A stretch of 64,000 nt of DNA, from the NCBI GenBank assembly GCA_016222805.1, contig JACRQG010000037.1:151576-215575 (forward strand), written 5' to 3'. The position numbers and the translations under genes are program-made. The notes beneath the pieces were generated by a model. It saw nothing but the letters and a program-made list of their open reading frames with translations. It did not search any database and was not told the DNA's origin. The number at the start of each line of letters is the position of its first letter. The first letter of the stretch is position 1. Source of the DNA: Verrucomicrobiota bacterium. Its GTDB lineage: Bacteria > Verrucomicrobiota > Verrucomicrobiia > Opitutales > Opitutaceae. This document shows positions 42,990 through 52,314 of the stretch, in pieces.

Positions 42990-44204
42990 TCAGTCGAGGG
43001 GCAGCCGCCACTTCGCCTGCCGCAGCACGGCGCGATGAGTGTTCGCAGGCGTCTCGTACCACACCGTCACCAGCCCGCCGTCGGCGAGTTCGGCGGTGCT
43101 GGGATAGCCCAGGTCCCAATTCGGTGCATCGTCCGTCAGCAGGACCTCCCGGGACCACGACCGGCCATGGTCGGAACTTACCTTCAGGCGGATGCCGAGC
43201 GGCGCGGTGCGCGAGCCATACGTGCACACCAGCGTACCGTCCCTCAGGCGGAGAAGGTGCGACGGATAACCGTGGGCTACGAACCGGGCGGTTGACCAGG
43301 TCCGCCCGCCGTCCCGCGACTCGGTCTGCAGCGTGCGCTGCGCCGTGCCGGACGACGTCACCACCTTGTCGCGCACATGCACAACCAAGGTGCCGTCCGC
43401 GGCCTCGACCGAGTGCAATTCGCCGGCCCGGGTCGGCAGGTCCGCCAGATGCTGCCACGAGATCCCCTCATCCGCCGACACCCACGCGGCCGCCTTCCTG
43501 CCATCCGCCGCCGCGTAGAACACGCGGCCGTCGCGCAGGGCGATGGGGCCGTGCGGACAGTACCCCGGGGCTTTGGTGCGCGCCGACCAAGTGCGCCCGC
43601 CATCGGTCGAGCGCATCAGCCAATGGCCGACATCGGCCTTTCGCTCCTCCTGGGTGGCGCCGTGTTCCGCCAGTCGCCAGCGGGCCAGCGTCGCGTCGAG
43701 TTCCGCCCCAAAGGTCTTCGCGAGGAGCCGCTCCGGGGCGTTGAGGTGCTGCTGGTAGGCCACCGAGGTGAAAAACGAGGCGAGCAGAACGCCGCTCTTT
43801 GTCTCGACGATGCCGGAGTCCCGGTCGTCCGTCAGGCTGTCCATCAGGATGCGCGGCCAGCTCCAGGTCTCGCCGCCGTCGAGCGAGATCATGGTTTCGA
43901 TCCGCCCGAAGGGGCAGACATGATACTCCCGCCCGCCGGAGTAGATCAGCACCAGGGAGCCGTCCTTCCGGGCCGCGACCGTCGGCCAGCCGTGATAATA
44001 CTGGGATTGTTGGCTGATGACCTTGAGCGCCGGCCGGGTGAGGCGCACCGCGCGATCCGACGTCGGCACCTCCGCCACCGCGGCGGCACCAGCAGCGATG
44101 GCGGCGCTGTTGACCGCCGCCTCCTGGGCACAGACGAATGCCAGCGTGCCCAACGCCAGCACCCCCGCCCGTGCAATTCGCTCGTGTCGCGGCAAGCATG
44201 CCAC
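42990..44204 (-). CDS. Secreted exo-alpha-sialidase-like (BNR) protein
   Basis: 404 residues from GTG 44204, chosen because the hydrophobic leader (GVLALGTLAFVCA) begins about 20 residues later and the longer frame runs into a REP element. Asp boxes are clear: SLDGGETW, STDGGRTW, SRDGGRTW, SSDHGRSW. The GREYHVCPFGRIETMIS segment resembles the sialidase active-site arginine region. It is probably an exported glycosidase. The neighbour at 44327 is a divergent paralogue on the same strand. Confidence 0.78.
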   Translation of the reverse strand: MACLPRHERIARAGVLALGTLAFVCAQEAAVNSAAIAAGAAAVAEVPTSDRAVRLTRPALKVISQQSQYYHGWPTVAARKDGSLVLIYSGGREYHVCPFGRIETMISLDGGETWSWPRILMDSLTDDRDSGIVETKSGVLLASFFTSVAYQQHLNAPERLLAKTFGAELDATLARWRLAEHGATQEERKADVGHWLMRSTDGGRTWSARTKAPGYCPHGPIALRDGRVFYAAADGRKAAAWVSADEGISWQHLADLPTRAGELHSVEAADGTLVVHVRDKVVTSSGTAQRTLQTESRDGGRTWSTARFVAHGYPSHLLRLRDGTLVCTYGSRTAPLGIRLKVSSDHGRSWSREVLLTDDAPNWDLGYPSTAELADGGLVTVWYETPANTHRAVLRQAKWRLPLD

Positions 44205-44249
44205 CTGGCGGTGAGCACCGGGTGCAGCTCCCGGTCGGCGGCCCGCGGA

Positions 44250-44298
44250 TGTAGCCAGAGTCGCTGAACCCGGACCGGCCTCAGCGAGGCCGGCTACA
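44250..44298. repeat. REP-like palindrome, TGTAGCC...GGCTACA family
   Basis: 49 bp between the two sialidase-like genes. Ends TGTAGCC and GGCTACA are inverted; an inner stem GGCCTCAGCGAGGCC is nearly perfect. The same family occurs at 49046 and 59657. Confidence 0.7.
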
Positions 44299-44326
44299 AC
44301 GCGACCTCGCGGATGTTCGCCCGTCC

Positions 44327-45436
44327 TCATTTCGCCGGCGCCTCCCAAATCGCGACCCCCATGTGGTACCGCTCGTGATTCTCGACGCGCTTGGCGTAGT
44401 AGACGGTGACGATGCGTCCATCCGCCCGCTGCACGCTGCTGGGATAGCCGCAGTCCGTCTCCAGGCTCGTCGCCAGGCGCAGCGGTTCGCTCCAGGTCCT
44501 GCCTTCGTCCGCACTCAGCTTTGCGAGCACTCCAAACTGCCCCGGGATGCGGTTGCCATAACTCAGCAGCAGCCGCCCATCCCGCAGGCGCGTGATCTGT
44601 CCGTTGATTTCACTGCGCGCGGTGACGCGCTGCGGCCCCGTCCAGGTCTGCCCGTCATCGGTGGAACGGAAGATCTCCATCGCGTCCGTGCGCGCGGCGG
44701 CGAGCCAGGTGCGGCCGCCGGCGTGAAAGATCGCGGTTTCGTTGTGCGTCGGCCCGATCACCGAAGTCTGCCGCCAGGTCCGGCCATCGTCGTCACTGCG
44801 GAAGTGCCAGGCCCGCCAGCCCTTGGTTCGCGTGCTTTGCGTCGGATCCACAAACTGCCCCGCGTAGCACGAGACGTGCAGTGCGCCCCCTTCACCCACG
44901 AGAATCGGCCCGAAGGGGATGAACGGCATCCAGCCGGCCTCATTGGCCGGAAACTCCTTTCGCTGGGTCCAGGTGCGCCCGCCATCGGCCGAGCGGCACA
45001 CCCAGATGGGCAGAACCGCATCGCGAAAGACCGCCTGCTTCGGCCGCTCCGGTTGCTTCAGGTTGCTCCAGCCGGAGCAGAGCACCAGCAGGTCTCCGTT
45101 GGCCGCGAGGCCGGCCGCCACGTTCATGCGAACCGTCTCGGGGTCGTTCGGCGCCGGATGGCCCCGCTTCTCCCACAGCGCCCCGTCGCGGCTGGCCCAG
45201 ACTTCGACATCACCCGCCATCTGGCCATGACTCGGGCGGTTGAAGATCACGGCGGCGAGCGTGCCATCGCGCAGCGGCACCAGCATCGGCCAGGCGCAGA
45301 CGTTGTCGACGGCGACATACCGCGTGAGGGACGGCGGGAGCGCGACCGCTGGGGTCGGCCCGGGCGCGGGGGCCGCTGCCAGCGGCGCGAAGAGCGCGAG
45401 CAGACTACCGGCCATGGGGAAGCGAGGGATTTTCAT
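44327..45436 (-). CDS. Secreted sialidase-like (BNR) protein
   Basis: 369 residues with a signal peptide (AGSLLALFAPLAAAPAPG). Asp boxes are SADGGRTW, SDDDGRTW, STDDGQTW and SADEGRTW, with SRDGALW as a weak one. The C-terminal GYPSSVQRADGRIVTVYY motif matches the neighbouring gene. It belongs to the same presumed glycan cluster and is followed by the second sialidase-like gene after a REP-containing gap. Confidence 0.8.
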   Translation of the reverse strand: MKIPRFPMAGSLLALFAPLAAAPAPGPTPAVALPPSLTRYVAVDNVCAWPMLVPLRDGTLAAVIFNRPSHGQMAGDVEVWASRDGALWEKRGHPAPNDPETVRMNVAAGLAANGDLLVLCSGWSNLKQPERPKQAVFRDAVLPIWVCRSADGGRTWTQRKEFPANEAGWMPFIPFGPILVGEGGALHVSCYAGQFVDPTQSTRTKGWRAWHFRSDDDGRTWRQTSVIGPTHNETAIFHAGGRTWLAAARTDAMEIFRSTDDGQTWTGPQRVTARSEINGQITRLRDGRLLLSYGNRIPGQFGVLAKLSADEGRTWSEPLRLATSLETDCGYPSSVQRADGRIVTVYYAKRVENHERYHMGVAIWEAPAK

Positions 45437-45860
45437 GGGGAGGGAAATGGAAGAACGAGATTCATCCGATGGTCACCGCCGGACACCAGGGGCAACACAC
45501 CCCGCCCTGCGGGCACCCCTCTGGAGCCGGAACCATGCAGTCGGGCTGACGCACCTGCGGGAGTCCACTGACGAAACGGTGACCTGTGGGCGGGGCGACC
45601 GCGCCCCGCTCCGCGACGAGGTCGTCGCGGCTACATTGCTGCGGTGCACGTCGACCCCGGTCCCCTCTGGAGAGGGGTGGCGCGTTAGCGACGGGGTGGG
45701 TCTGCCTGGCCTTTTCATGGGTGACGGCTGCGGATCAAGTTAGCGCCCTTGGAGAGCGCCCCGCCCCGCCGAGGGAAGGATTGAAGAGAATGAGGAACGA
45801 GAAAGAAGTCGCGAAAACGCTCCTGGTTGGGGTTCTCGGGCGACGTTGAGAAAACCGGGG
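45437..45860. other. Intergenic region carrying element copy C, 424 bp
   Basis: Besides the MITE-like copy at 45527 it holds an 11-bp word (CCCCTCTGGAG) on both sides, at 45516-45526 and 45662-45672, and a GC-rich stretch GGGGTGGCGCGTTAGCGACG of dispersed-repeat type. No gene was seen. Confidence 0.6.
45527..45654. mobile_element. MITE-like element, copy C (right end missing)
   Basis: The left end CCGGAACCATGCAGTCG is identical to copy B, and identity with B continues to about GTGCACGTCGA. The right terminal repeat is absent. Confidence 0.8.
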
Positions 45861-48800
45861 CTAAAACTCCCCCTTGATGCCGAGGGTGACGGTGATGCCC
45901 CATTCCTGGATGCGCTGGTACTTGGCGTAGTCCGGCGTGGCGGGGTCGGCGTAGCGGCGCTGTACGGGATTGAAGCCCTTGGTGTCGAAATCGCCGAACG
46001 AACCAAAGACGCCGAAACTGCGCGTGAACCGGTATTCCCCGCTCAGCGTGTAGCGGCGATAGTCGCCCTGCCAGAGGTAGGTGCCCACCGGAATGCCCGA
46101 GGCGGCGTTGGCGGCCACCGGCGCGCGGCGCGTCTCGCCCATGATGGAGCAGTTCAGCTTCACCACATAGCGCGGCCGCGTCAGCTGCACGCCCCAGCTC
46201 GTGTTCTTGGGGTTGAAGCCGCTGAAGTCCGAGGCGTTTGATCCGCCCAGGGTCATCTTCGTATAGTTGAGGAAGACCTGCACGCCGCTGGCCCACTTCG
46301 GCAGGAAGGTAAGCGCCTGCTTGTAGCCGAACTCGAAGCCGGTGATCTTCGCCTCGCCGACGTTCATCGTGGTCGACACGTCATAGTCGAGGAACTCCTG
46401 CTCCACCGGCAGATCGAGCGAGGTCAGGATCTCCGGGGTCGCCCGGTAGCGCGTGGCTCCGAAGAAGTTCTTGATGTTCTTCTGGAAGACGCCGACCGAG
46501 GCGATGGCGCCCTTGATCGCATACGACTCGAGGGAAAGATCGGAATTGCGGGAGCTCCACGGCGTGAGCCCGGTGTTGACGACGGTGATGAGGCGGTTGC
46601 CCGGCGTGGCCGTGACGTCCGTGATGGTGATCCCCGGGAGGATGAAGTTGAGATCCGGGCGCCCGATGGTCTCCGCATACGCCGCGCGCAGGAGGAGATC
46701 CTGCCGCAGGATGAAGCTCGCATTCACGCTTGGGTAGAAGCCGTCGTAGGACTTCTCCACGTGCGTTCCGCGCCGCTGGTAGCGCAGTTTCGCGCGCTCC
46801 AGCGTATCGGTGGTGATCAGGATTGGGCTGCCGGCCGCGTTGCGCACCAGATTGCCCCGGGCGTCCTTCTGGTACTGCGCCGTCGGATCCTGCAACGGGC
46901 CCCAGCCTTCGTCGGTGGTTTTCTCAAACCGCACCCCCGCGACCACGAAGAGCCGGTTGCCGAAGGCCCGCACATCACCGCGCAGATAGCCGGCGGTGAC
47001 AGTCTCGATGATTCGTTTGTCGTTGTTGGCCTGGGTCGTGTATTCCGCCGCGCGATCCAGCACGAACAACTCCGGACGCTGCCGGTAGAGATCGTAGGTG
47101 CGCTTCGGGCTGATCCAGTGAATTACGCGGTTGCCCGGATAGGGTTTTAACGCCGCGGAAAACGCCTCGTCCACCAAGCCCCACTTCCCGGCCGTGCGTT
47201 CGGCGACCGCCGTTCCGGGCAGGAAGGAGTAGCTCTGGTCCGACTGGTTCCGCGACCAGTCCTGCCGGTTGATCGCGACGCCCGTCTTGAGGGAGAGCGG
47301 GATCCGGGTGGCAAACGTCCGCGTCAGGTCGACCTTGCCGGTGAGGCGCTCGTTCTCCCAGTTGCGATCGAACACCGTGGCGGTGGAAAGCGCATAGGCA
47401 TTGCCGTCCAGGGTATCGAGGGAGGCGCCGGTCCGGTCGACGACGGTGTACTTCGTGGGCATCAGCTTCTCCTTGCGGTCGGCCGTGCCGATGCCGTCGC
47501 CCCGGATCAGGAGGTTGGTGATCGTCCCGGAGGAGTTTTGGAAGTACCCCTTGTCCGCCGAGCCCTCATGGGTCTTGGCCGATGAGAGGCCGACGCTGGC
47601 GTCGACTCGCCACACCTCTCCCCGGTGGGCATAACGCACCAGGCCGCTGATGCTGTTCTGGATTCGGTAGCGGTAGTCAAAGCTCTGCGTGACCGAGCCG
47701 ACCGCCGTCGGCGCCCCTTGGGTGAACGACGGGCCGCCGGTCGCACCGGTGCCGAAGTTGGTCGTGAACGTCGACGTCGCCCAATAGCCGTCGCGCCGGG
47801 TCTGCTGCACGCTCGCGTTGAGGGTGTTGTTGCGCCCGAACTTCCAGTCGACGCCCAGCTGTCCCGAGGTCTGGAGGATGAACTGGGAGTCGGGCGTCCA
47901 GCCGTTGCTGGTCTGCACGAAAGTGTTGAGATCGTAGTTCGCGCTGGTGGCGTCACTGCGCGTGCGCGGATAGATGCGGGAGAAGGCCATCGTCACCGCG
48001 AGCGAGTCGTTGATCGGCCGCAGGTAACTAAGGTCAATGTCGGGGTTGAGGTTGCGGGCGCGGATCCGCTCGGTCGGGCCGGGCAGCCGCTCGAGATTGA
48101 AGGCCCGGGAGCCATTGAACGAACTGCTGAGGCCGTAATTGAACCGCGGGGCCTTGTGCTGGAATCCCTCGCGGGCGATGATGTTGACGGAGCCGCCGAG
48201 CCCGGACGCAGGCATGTCGGGCGTCGGCACCTTGTTCACCTCGATGCGCGAGACGTTGTTCAGCGGCACGGCGTAAATCTGCACGTTGCGGCTCTCGCCG
48301 ACGGAGGCCGACGCCACTTCGCCGCCATTGATGCTGACGCCCGTGGTGAACCCCGGGAAGCCGCGCACGGAGATGTCGGTGGCAAGATTGCCGGAGTAGA
48401 TGGCTGAGACCCCGGGGATGAACTTCAGGAAGTCGCCCAGCTGCCCCGCGGCCGCGCCGTTGTACTCGTCGGCGGCGACGACGTTCTTGATGTTCGCCGC
48501 CTGCCGCTGCTCGTTGAGCGCGAGGGCCTGGGCGCTGAATTCGCGCGCAGCCACGACAGTGAACTCCTCCAGTTTCACCACCGCGCCGGGTGCGACCGGC
48601 TGGCCGCTCTCCGGCAGCGTAAGCTCAAAGTCCCGGCGACCGACCTGCCCGGGTGCGATCGCGACCGGCCGGGTCACCTCTGTCAGACCGATGTAGGAGG
48701 CCGTGACCTGCACCTCCCCGGCCGGGAGGCCCGACAGCCGGTAGAAACCCTCCGGGTCGGTGATGGTCTCCACCGTCGTGCCGGCGATTCGAATCCGGAC

Positions 48801-48953
48801 ATTCTCGAGATAGGCCCCGGTGGCGGCGTTGAGCACGCGGCCCTCGAGGGTGCCCCGGGCGCCCGCTCCCTCCCCTGCCACTTCGGCGGCAGAACTCGGG
48901 GCGGACGGCCACAGGACGGCAACGAGCAACAATAGAGCGGAGCGGAGGTGCAT
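45861..48953 (-). CDS. TonB-dependent receptor with carboxypeptidase-regulatory-like N-domain
   Basis: 1030 residues. Signal peptide (SALLLLVAVLWPSAPSSA), then a carboxypeptidase-regulatory-like beta-sandwich at about 33-115 (LEGRVLNAATGAYLENVRI). The plug has NIKNVVAADEYNG, GDFLKFIPGV, ISVRGFPG and VPTPDMPASGLGGSVNI. A long barrel ends in VTLGIKGEF. It is an outer-membrane transporter for an oligosaccharide or similar ligand. It is a paralogue of the receptor at 49193, from which it is separated by 239 nt containing a REP. Confidence 0.93.
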   Translation of the reverse strand: MHLRSALLLLVAVLWPSAPSSAAEVAGEGAGARGTLEGRVLNAATGAYLENVRIRIAGTTVETITDPEGFYRLSGLPAGEVQVTASYIGLTEVTRPVAIAPGQVGRRDFELTLPESGQPVAPGAVVKLEEFTVVAAREFSAQALALNEQRQAANIKNVVAADEYNGAAAGQLGDFLKFIPGVSAIYSGNLATDISVRGFPGFTTGVSINGGEVASASVGESRNVQIYAVPLNNVSRIEVNKVPTPDMPASGLGGSVNIIAREGFQHKAPRFNYGLSSSFNGSRAFNLERLPGPTERIRARNLNPDIDLSYLRPINDSLAVTMAFSRIYPRTRSDATSANYDLNTFVQTSNGWTPDSQFILQTSGQLGVDWKFGRNNTLNASVQQTRRDGYWATSTFTTNFGTGATGGPSFTQGAPTAVGSVTQSFDYRYRIQNSISGLVRYAHRGEVWRVDASVGLSSAKTHEGSADKGYFQNSSGTITNLLIRGDGIGTADRKEKLMPTKYTVVDRTGASLDTLDGNAYALSTATVFDRNWENERLTGKVDLTRTFATRIPLSLKTGVAINRQDWSRNQSDQSYSFLPGTAVAERTAGKWGLVDEAFSAALKPYPGNRVIHWISPKRTYDLYRQRPELFVLDRAAEYTTQANNDKRIIETVTAGYLRGDVRAFGNRLFVVAGVRFEKTTDEGWGPLQDPTAQYQKDARGNLVRNAAGSPILITTDTLERAKLRYQRRGTHVEKSYDGFYPSVNASFILRQDLLLRAAYAETIGRPDLNFILPGITITDVTATPGNRLITVVNTGLTPWSSRNSDLSLESYAIKGAIASVGVFQKNIKNFFGATRYRATPEILTSLDLPVEQEFLDYDVSTTMNVGEAKITGFEFGYKQALTFLPKWASGVQVFLNYTKMTLGGSNASDFSGFNPKNTSWGVQLTRPRYVVKLNCSIMGETRRAPVAANAASGIPVGTYLWQGDYRRYTLSGEYRFTRSFGVFGSFGDFDTKGFNPVQRRYADPATPDYAKYQRIQEWGITVTLGIKGEF

Positions 48954-49045
48954 GGGGGAAAGCGGGGGAGGGGTGGTGAAAGGCCCGGCGGGCCGAGATC
49001 AAGTGGGTACGTTCCTGGGGGCGGGGTCGCACTCAAGTGCCGACC

Positions 49046-49125
49046 TGTAGCCGGGCGCGGTGAGCCCGGCCGGATGGAATCGAAAGCCCGTTCGTCGCGG
49101 GCCGGGGTCACCGCCCCCGGCTGCA
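49046..49125. repeat. REP-like palindrome, TGTAGCC...GGCTGCA family
   Basis: 80 bp between two receptor genes. Ends TGTAGCCGGGC and CCCCCGGCTGCA are inverted; inner stems are GCGGTGAGC and GGGCCGGGGTC. It could act as a transcription attenuator between the genes. Confidence 0.65.
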
Positions 49126-49192
49126 ACATGGCCCTCGCGGACCAGGGCGCAGGACGGAAGCGTCGGACTGCCAGACTCGGGAGGCATGCGGG

Positions 49193-52100
49193 CTAGAACT
49201 CGCCCTTGAGCCCGAGCGTAAAGGCCGCAGCGGGGTACTGGGCGAGGTCGATGCGGGCGTAGACCGGCGTGTCGGGTGAATAAACCCCGCGGCGCTGCGC
49301 GGTGCCCATGAGGTTGCGCACATCCGCGTACACGGAGTAGCGCCGGCTGAACATGTACGAGACGGTCGCGTCGATCTTCACCTGCGGGGCGAAGTACGTG
49401 TAGCTGCCCGGCCGCACCGTCGCGCTCGCGGTCGCCGGCGCCGCCCGCCGCCACTTATTCTGATTCACGTTCACCCGCGCGGAAAACTTCGGGCGGGTGT
49501 AGCTCACCCCCCACTGCACGGTGCGCGGCGAAAAGCCCGTCAGATCCTCGGCATTCGGCCCGCCCAGGTCCATCAATGTCACGTTGGTGTAGACCTGGAA
49601 GCCGCGGAGCCAGGGCACCACCGGTCCAAGCGACTGCCGGTAGGAGAACTCCACGCCCCGGATGGTGGCGTTACCGACGTTGCGCTTGGTGATGATGTCG
49701 TAGTCGAGGTAGTCCTCGGACAGACCGAAGGACGCCAACTCCTCGATCGTGGCGTCGGTGCGGGTCGAGCCGAAGAAGTTCTTCAGGTCCTTCTGGAACA
49801 GGCTCACCGAGGCGACGGCCCCGCGCACCTCGTAGGCCTCGAGGCTCAAATCGAAGTTGTCCGCGGACCACGGCTGCAGGCCGCTGTTCACGATCGTGAT
49901 CGTCTTGTTCAGCGTCGTGGCATCCGGGTCGGTGATCGTCATGCCCGGGATGATTTCGGGGAAGTTGGGCCGGCCGATGGTCTTCGCATAGGCGGCGCGG
50001 GCGACGAGGTTGGGCGTCAGCGAGTAGCTCGCGTTCACGCTGGGATAGACTCCGTCGTAATCGCGCTTCGTGTGGGCGCCCTTGAGAATGTACTGCAGCT
50101 TGGTCCGCTCGAGCGCGTTGGTGGTCACGGGAATCAGCCGCCCGGCCGCGTCGCGCAGGAGGTTGCCATTGGCGTCCTGCCGGTAGGTCGCCCGGATGTC
50201 GTTGAGCGGCCCCCAGCCCTCGTCGTCGGTGCGTTCGTAACGCGCGCCCGCGACCAGCCAGAGCCGGTTGTCGAAGAACTTCCAATCGCTGCGCAAGTAG
50301 GCGGCGGTAATGGTCTCCTCGATGGTCTTGGTGGCGTTGACCTGGTTGGTGTGCGCGGCCGACTCGTTGAGCACGAACCAGGTGGGATGGGCCTGGTACA
50401 GGTCGTACAGCTTGGCGGAGCTCAACCAGCGCACCGGCACCACCCGGTTCGCCGGATCGCGGAACCAGTTGACCGTCGAAAACCGCGTGGCCTGGAGATC
50501 GTAGTTGCGGACGAGGGCCGAGGTCCCGGTCGGCGGTGTGATCGTCCAGCTCTTCGAGCCGCCGACGACCTCGTTGGTCCGGCGGTTGATCATCGCGCCC
50601 GCCTTGAGCGTGAGGCCGAAGCGCAAATCCAGCTCGCGACTCACGTTGACCGCGGCGCGGGCCACCCGGTCGTCCACGTCCTGGGCCGCCGAGCCGGCGC
50701 TGACGAGGGTGAGCTGATCGAGGTCGTTGCCGTCGACGATCGCGCCGGTGCGGTCAGTCACGGTCATGAACGGCACCCGGCGGTTCACCGACTGGTCGAT
50801 GCCCTCGTGCCGGATGATCACGTTGGAGAGGCGCGCCACCGCGGTGTTGAAGAAGCCATCCTCCATGTCGGTGAACTTGGTGCCGGCGATGGAGTGGGCG
50901 GCATTGGCGTCGATGCGCCAGCGCCGGCCGGAGTAGCGGTAGGTGAGCGTCGCGAGCTGGAGGTCCTTGTATTGGTTGTTCCAGACATGGCTCTGGGCGA
51001 CATTACCGACCGCGGTTGCCGCGCCCTGGGCGAAGGTCGGGCCGCCGGTCGAGCCGGTGCCAAAGGTGGAGATCACGCGGTTCTGGCGGACAAAGATCTC
51101 CTGGTTGGAAAAGGAGTAGCCGAGGCTGAGGGCGTGCCGATCGAGCGGACGCCAGTCCACGGTGACGGCGGCGAGTTCCTTGTCCTCGCCCAGCGGGAGC
51201 GCGTTGATGGTGTTGGAAGTGAGCTTGAGGCCGACCTTGTCCCAGGCGGTGTTGGGAAAATCCCAGTCGTTGTAACGGCTGGAACGGCTGAGCGACAGCG
51301 CCACGGCGAGGGAACGGTTGAGGGGGTGAAGGTAGCTGAGGTTGAAACTGGGGTTCACGCGCGGCTGGTCGGAGCGGTCGTCGGGGCCGGCGGAGCGGCT
51401 GAAGACCTTGCCGGGACCGCTCAGGCCATCGAGCGTGCTGAGCGTGGCGTAGAGGTTGTAGGTGAGGAGCGGGGTCTTCCGGCTGAAGCCGCTCTTGGTG
51501 ATCATGTTGATGCCGCCGCCCACGGCGTTGGCGGGCATGTCCGGCGTGGGAACCTTGGTGACCTCGATGCGATCGATGTTGCCCGTGGCGGAAAGCCCGA
51601 GATCGGTGGCGCGGCCGACGATGCCGTTGGCGGCGATCTCCATGCCGTTGGTGGTCACGAGCGTGCCGCTCGCCGGCATGCCGCGGATGTTGGCGAACTG
51701 CGGCGTCTGCGGACTCTGCTCCATCACGATTCCCGGAATGTACTTCAGGAACTCGCCGACGTTGCCCTCGCCCGTGTCGACGTCGATCGCGACGACGTTT
51801 TTGATGTTGGGCGCGGCGCGCTGCTCGTGGAGGGCCACCGCCTGGCCGGTGAGTTCGCGTTCCCGCACCGTGAAGGCGCCGAGCTTCACGATGTCGGAGG
51901 CCGGGTCGCCGGCCGCGGTCGGAAGCGCCAGCTCGAAGTCGCCGCGGACGCTGCCGCCGGCCGGCACCACGACGGAGAGTGCGCGGGTGCCGAGCCCCGT
52001 GAAGGTGGCGACAAGCCGCGCGGTGCCGGCGGGCACGGCCGCGAGTTGGTAGTCGCCGTTCTCATCGGTGTAGGCCTCGAGGTTCGTGCCCTCGACCGCC

Positions 52101-52285
52101 ACGCGGGCGTTGTTGAGGTAGTTGCCGCTGGTCGTGTTCAACACCCGTCCGATCACCGCACCCGTGGCGGGGGCCCCCCGCCCGGCGGGCGCCGCTTCGC
52201 CGGCGACCGCATGGCCGCCGGCGAAAAGAAGAAGGGTGAAGGCAAGGTGGCGGACGGATTCACGGAGAAAGGGGTGCGGGATCAT
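49193..52285 (-). CDS. TonB-dependent receptor with carboxypeptidase-regulatory-like N-domain (second)
   Basis: 1030 residues from ATG 52285, with signal peptide (LAFTLLLFAGGHAVAG). The regulatory-like domain includes VIGRVLNTTSGNYLNNARV. The plug has NIKNVVAIDVDTGEGNVGE, ANIRGMPASG and VPTPDMPANAVGGGINM. The barrel ends in FTLGLKGEF. It has the same length and plan as the receptor at 45861 but is clearly diverged, so the two may take different ligands. The stop of the BNR gene upstream is 29 nt away, which suggests one operon. Confidence 0.93.
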   Translation of the reverse strand: MIPHPFLRESVRHLAFTLLLFAGGHAVAGEAAPAGRGAPATGAVIGRVLNTTSGNYLNNARVAVEGTNLEAYTDENGDYQLAAVPAGTARLVATFTGLGTRALSVVVPAGGSVRGDFELALPTAAGDPASDIVKLGAFTVRERELTGQAVALHEQRAAPNIKNVVAIDVDTGEGNVGEFLKYIPGIVMEQSPQTPQFANIRGMPASGTLVTTNGMEIAANGIVGRATDLGLSATGNIDRIEVTKVPTPDMPANAVGGGINMITKSGFSRKTPLLTYNLYATLSTLDGLSGPGKVFSRSAGPDDRSDQPRVNPSFNLSYLHPLNRSLAVALSLSRSSRYNDWDFPNTAWDKVGLKLTSNTINALPLGEDKELAAVTVDWRPLDRHALSLGYSFSNQEIFVRQNRVISTFGTGSTGGPTFAQGAATAVGNVAQSHVWNNQYKDLQLATLTYRYSGRRWRIDANAAHSIAGTKFTDMEDGFFNTAVARLSNVIIRHEGIDQSVNRRVPFMTVTDRTGAIVDGNDLDQLTLVSAGSAAQDVDDRVARAAVNVSRELDLRFGLTLKAGAMINRRTNEVVGGSKSWTITPPTGTSALVRNYDLQATRFSTVNWFRDPANRVVPVRWLSSAKLYDLYQAHPTWFVLNESAAHTNQVNATKTIEETITAAYLRSDWKFFDNRLWLVAGARYERTDDEGWGPLNDIRATYRQDANGNLLRDAAGRLIPVTTNALERTKLQYILKGAHTKRDYDGVYPSVNASYSLTPNLVARAAYAKTIGRPNFPEIIPGMTITDPDATTLNKTITIVNSGLQPWSADNFDLSLEAYEVRGAVASVSLFQKDLKNFFGSTRTDATIEELASFGLSEDYLDYDIITKRNVGNATIRGVEFSYRQSLGPVVPWLRGFQVYTNVTLMDLGGPNAEDLTGFSPRTVQWGVSYTRPKFSARVNVNQNKWRRAAPATASATVRPGSYTYFAPQVKIDATVSYMFSRRYSVYADVRNLMGTAQRRGVYSPDTPVYARIDLAQYPAAAFTLGLKGEF

Positions 52286-52314
52286 GGGGTGGCGGGGGTG
52301 CGATGGTGGCTGTT

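Noticed and set aside
40868..43744. Plus-strand frame of 958 codons across the LamG-type and sialidase-like genes
   Set aside because: Arg/Pro-rich antisense translation of two well-supported secreted protein genes.
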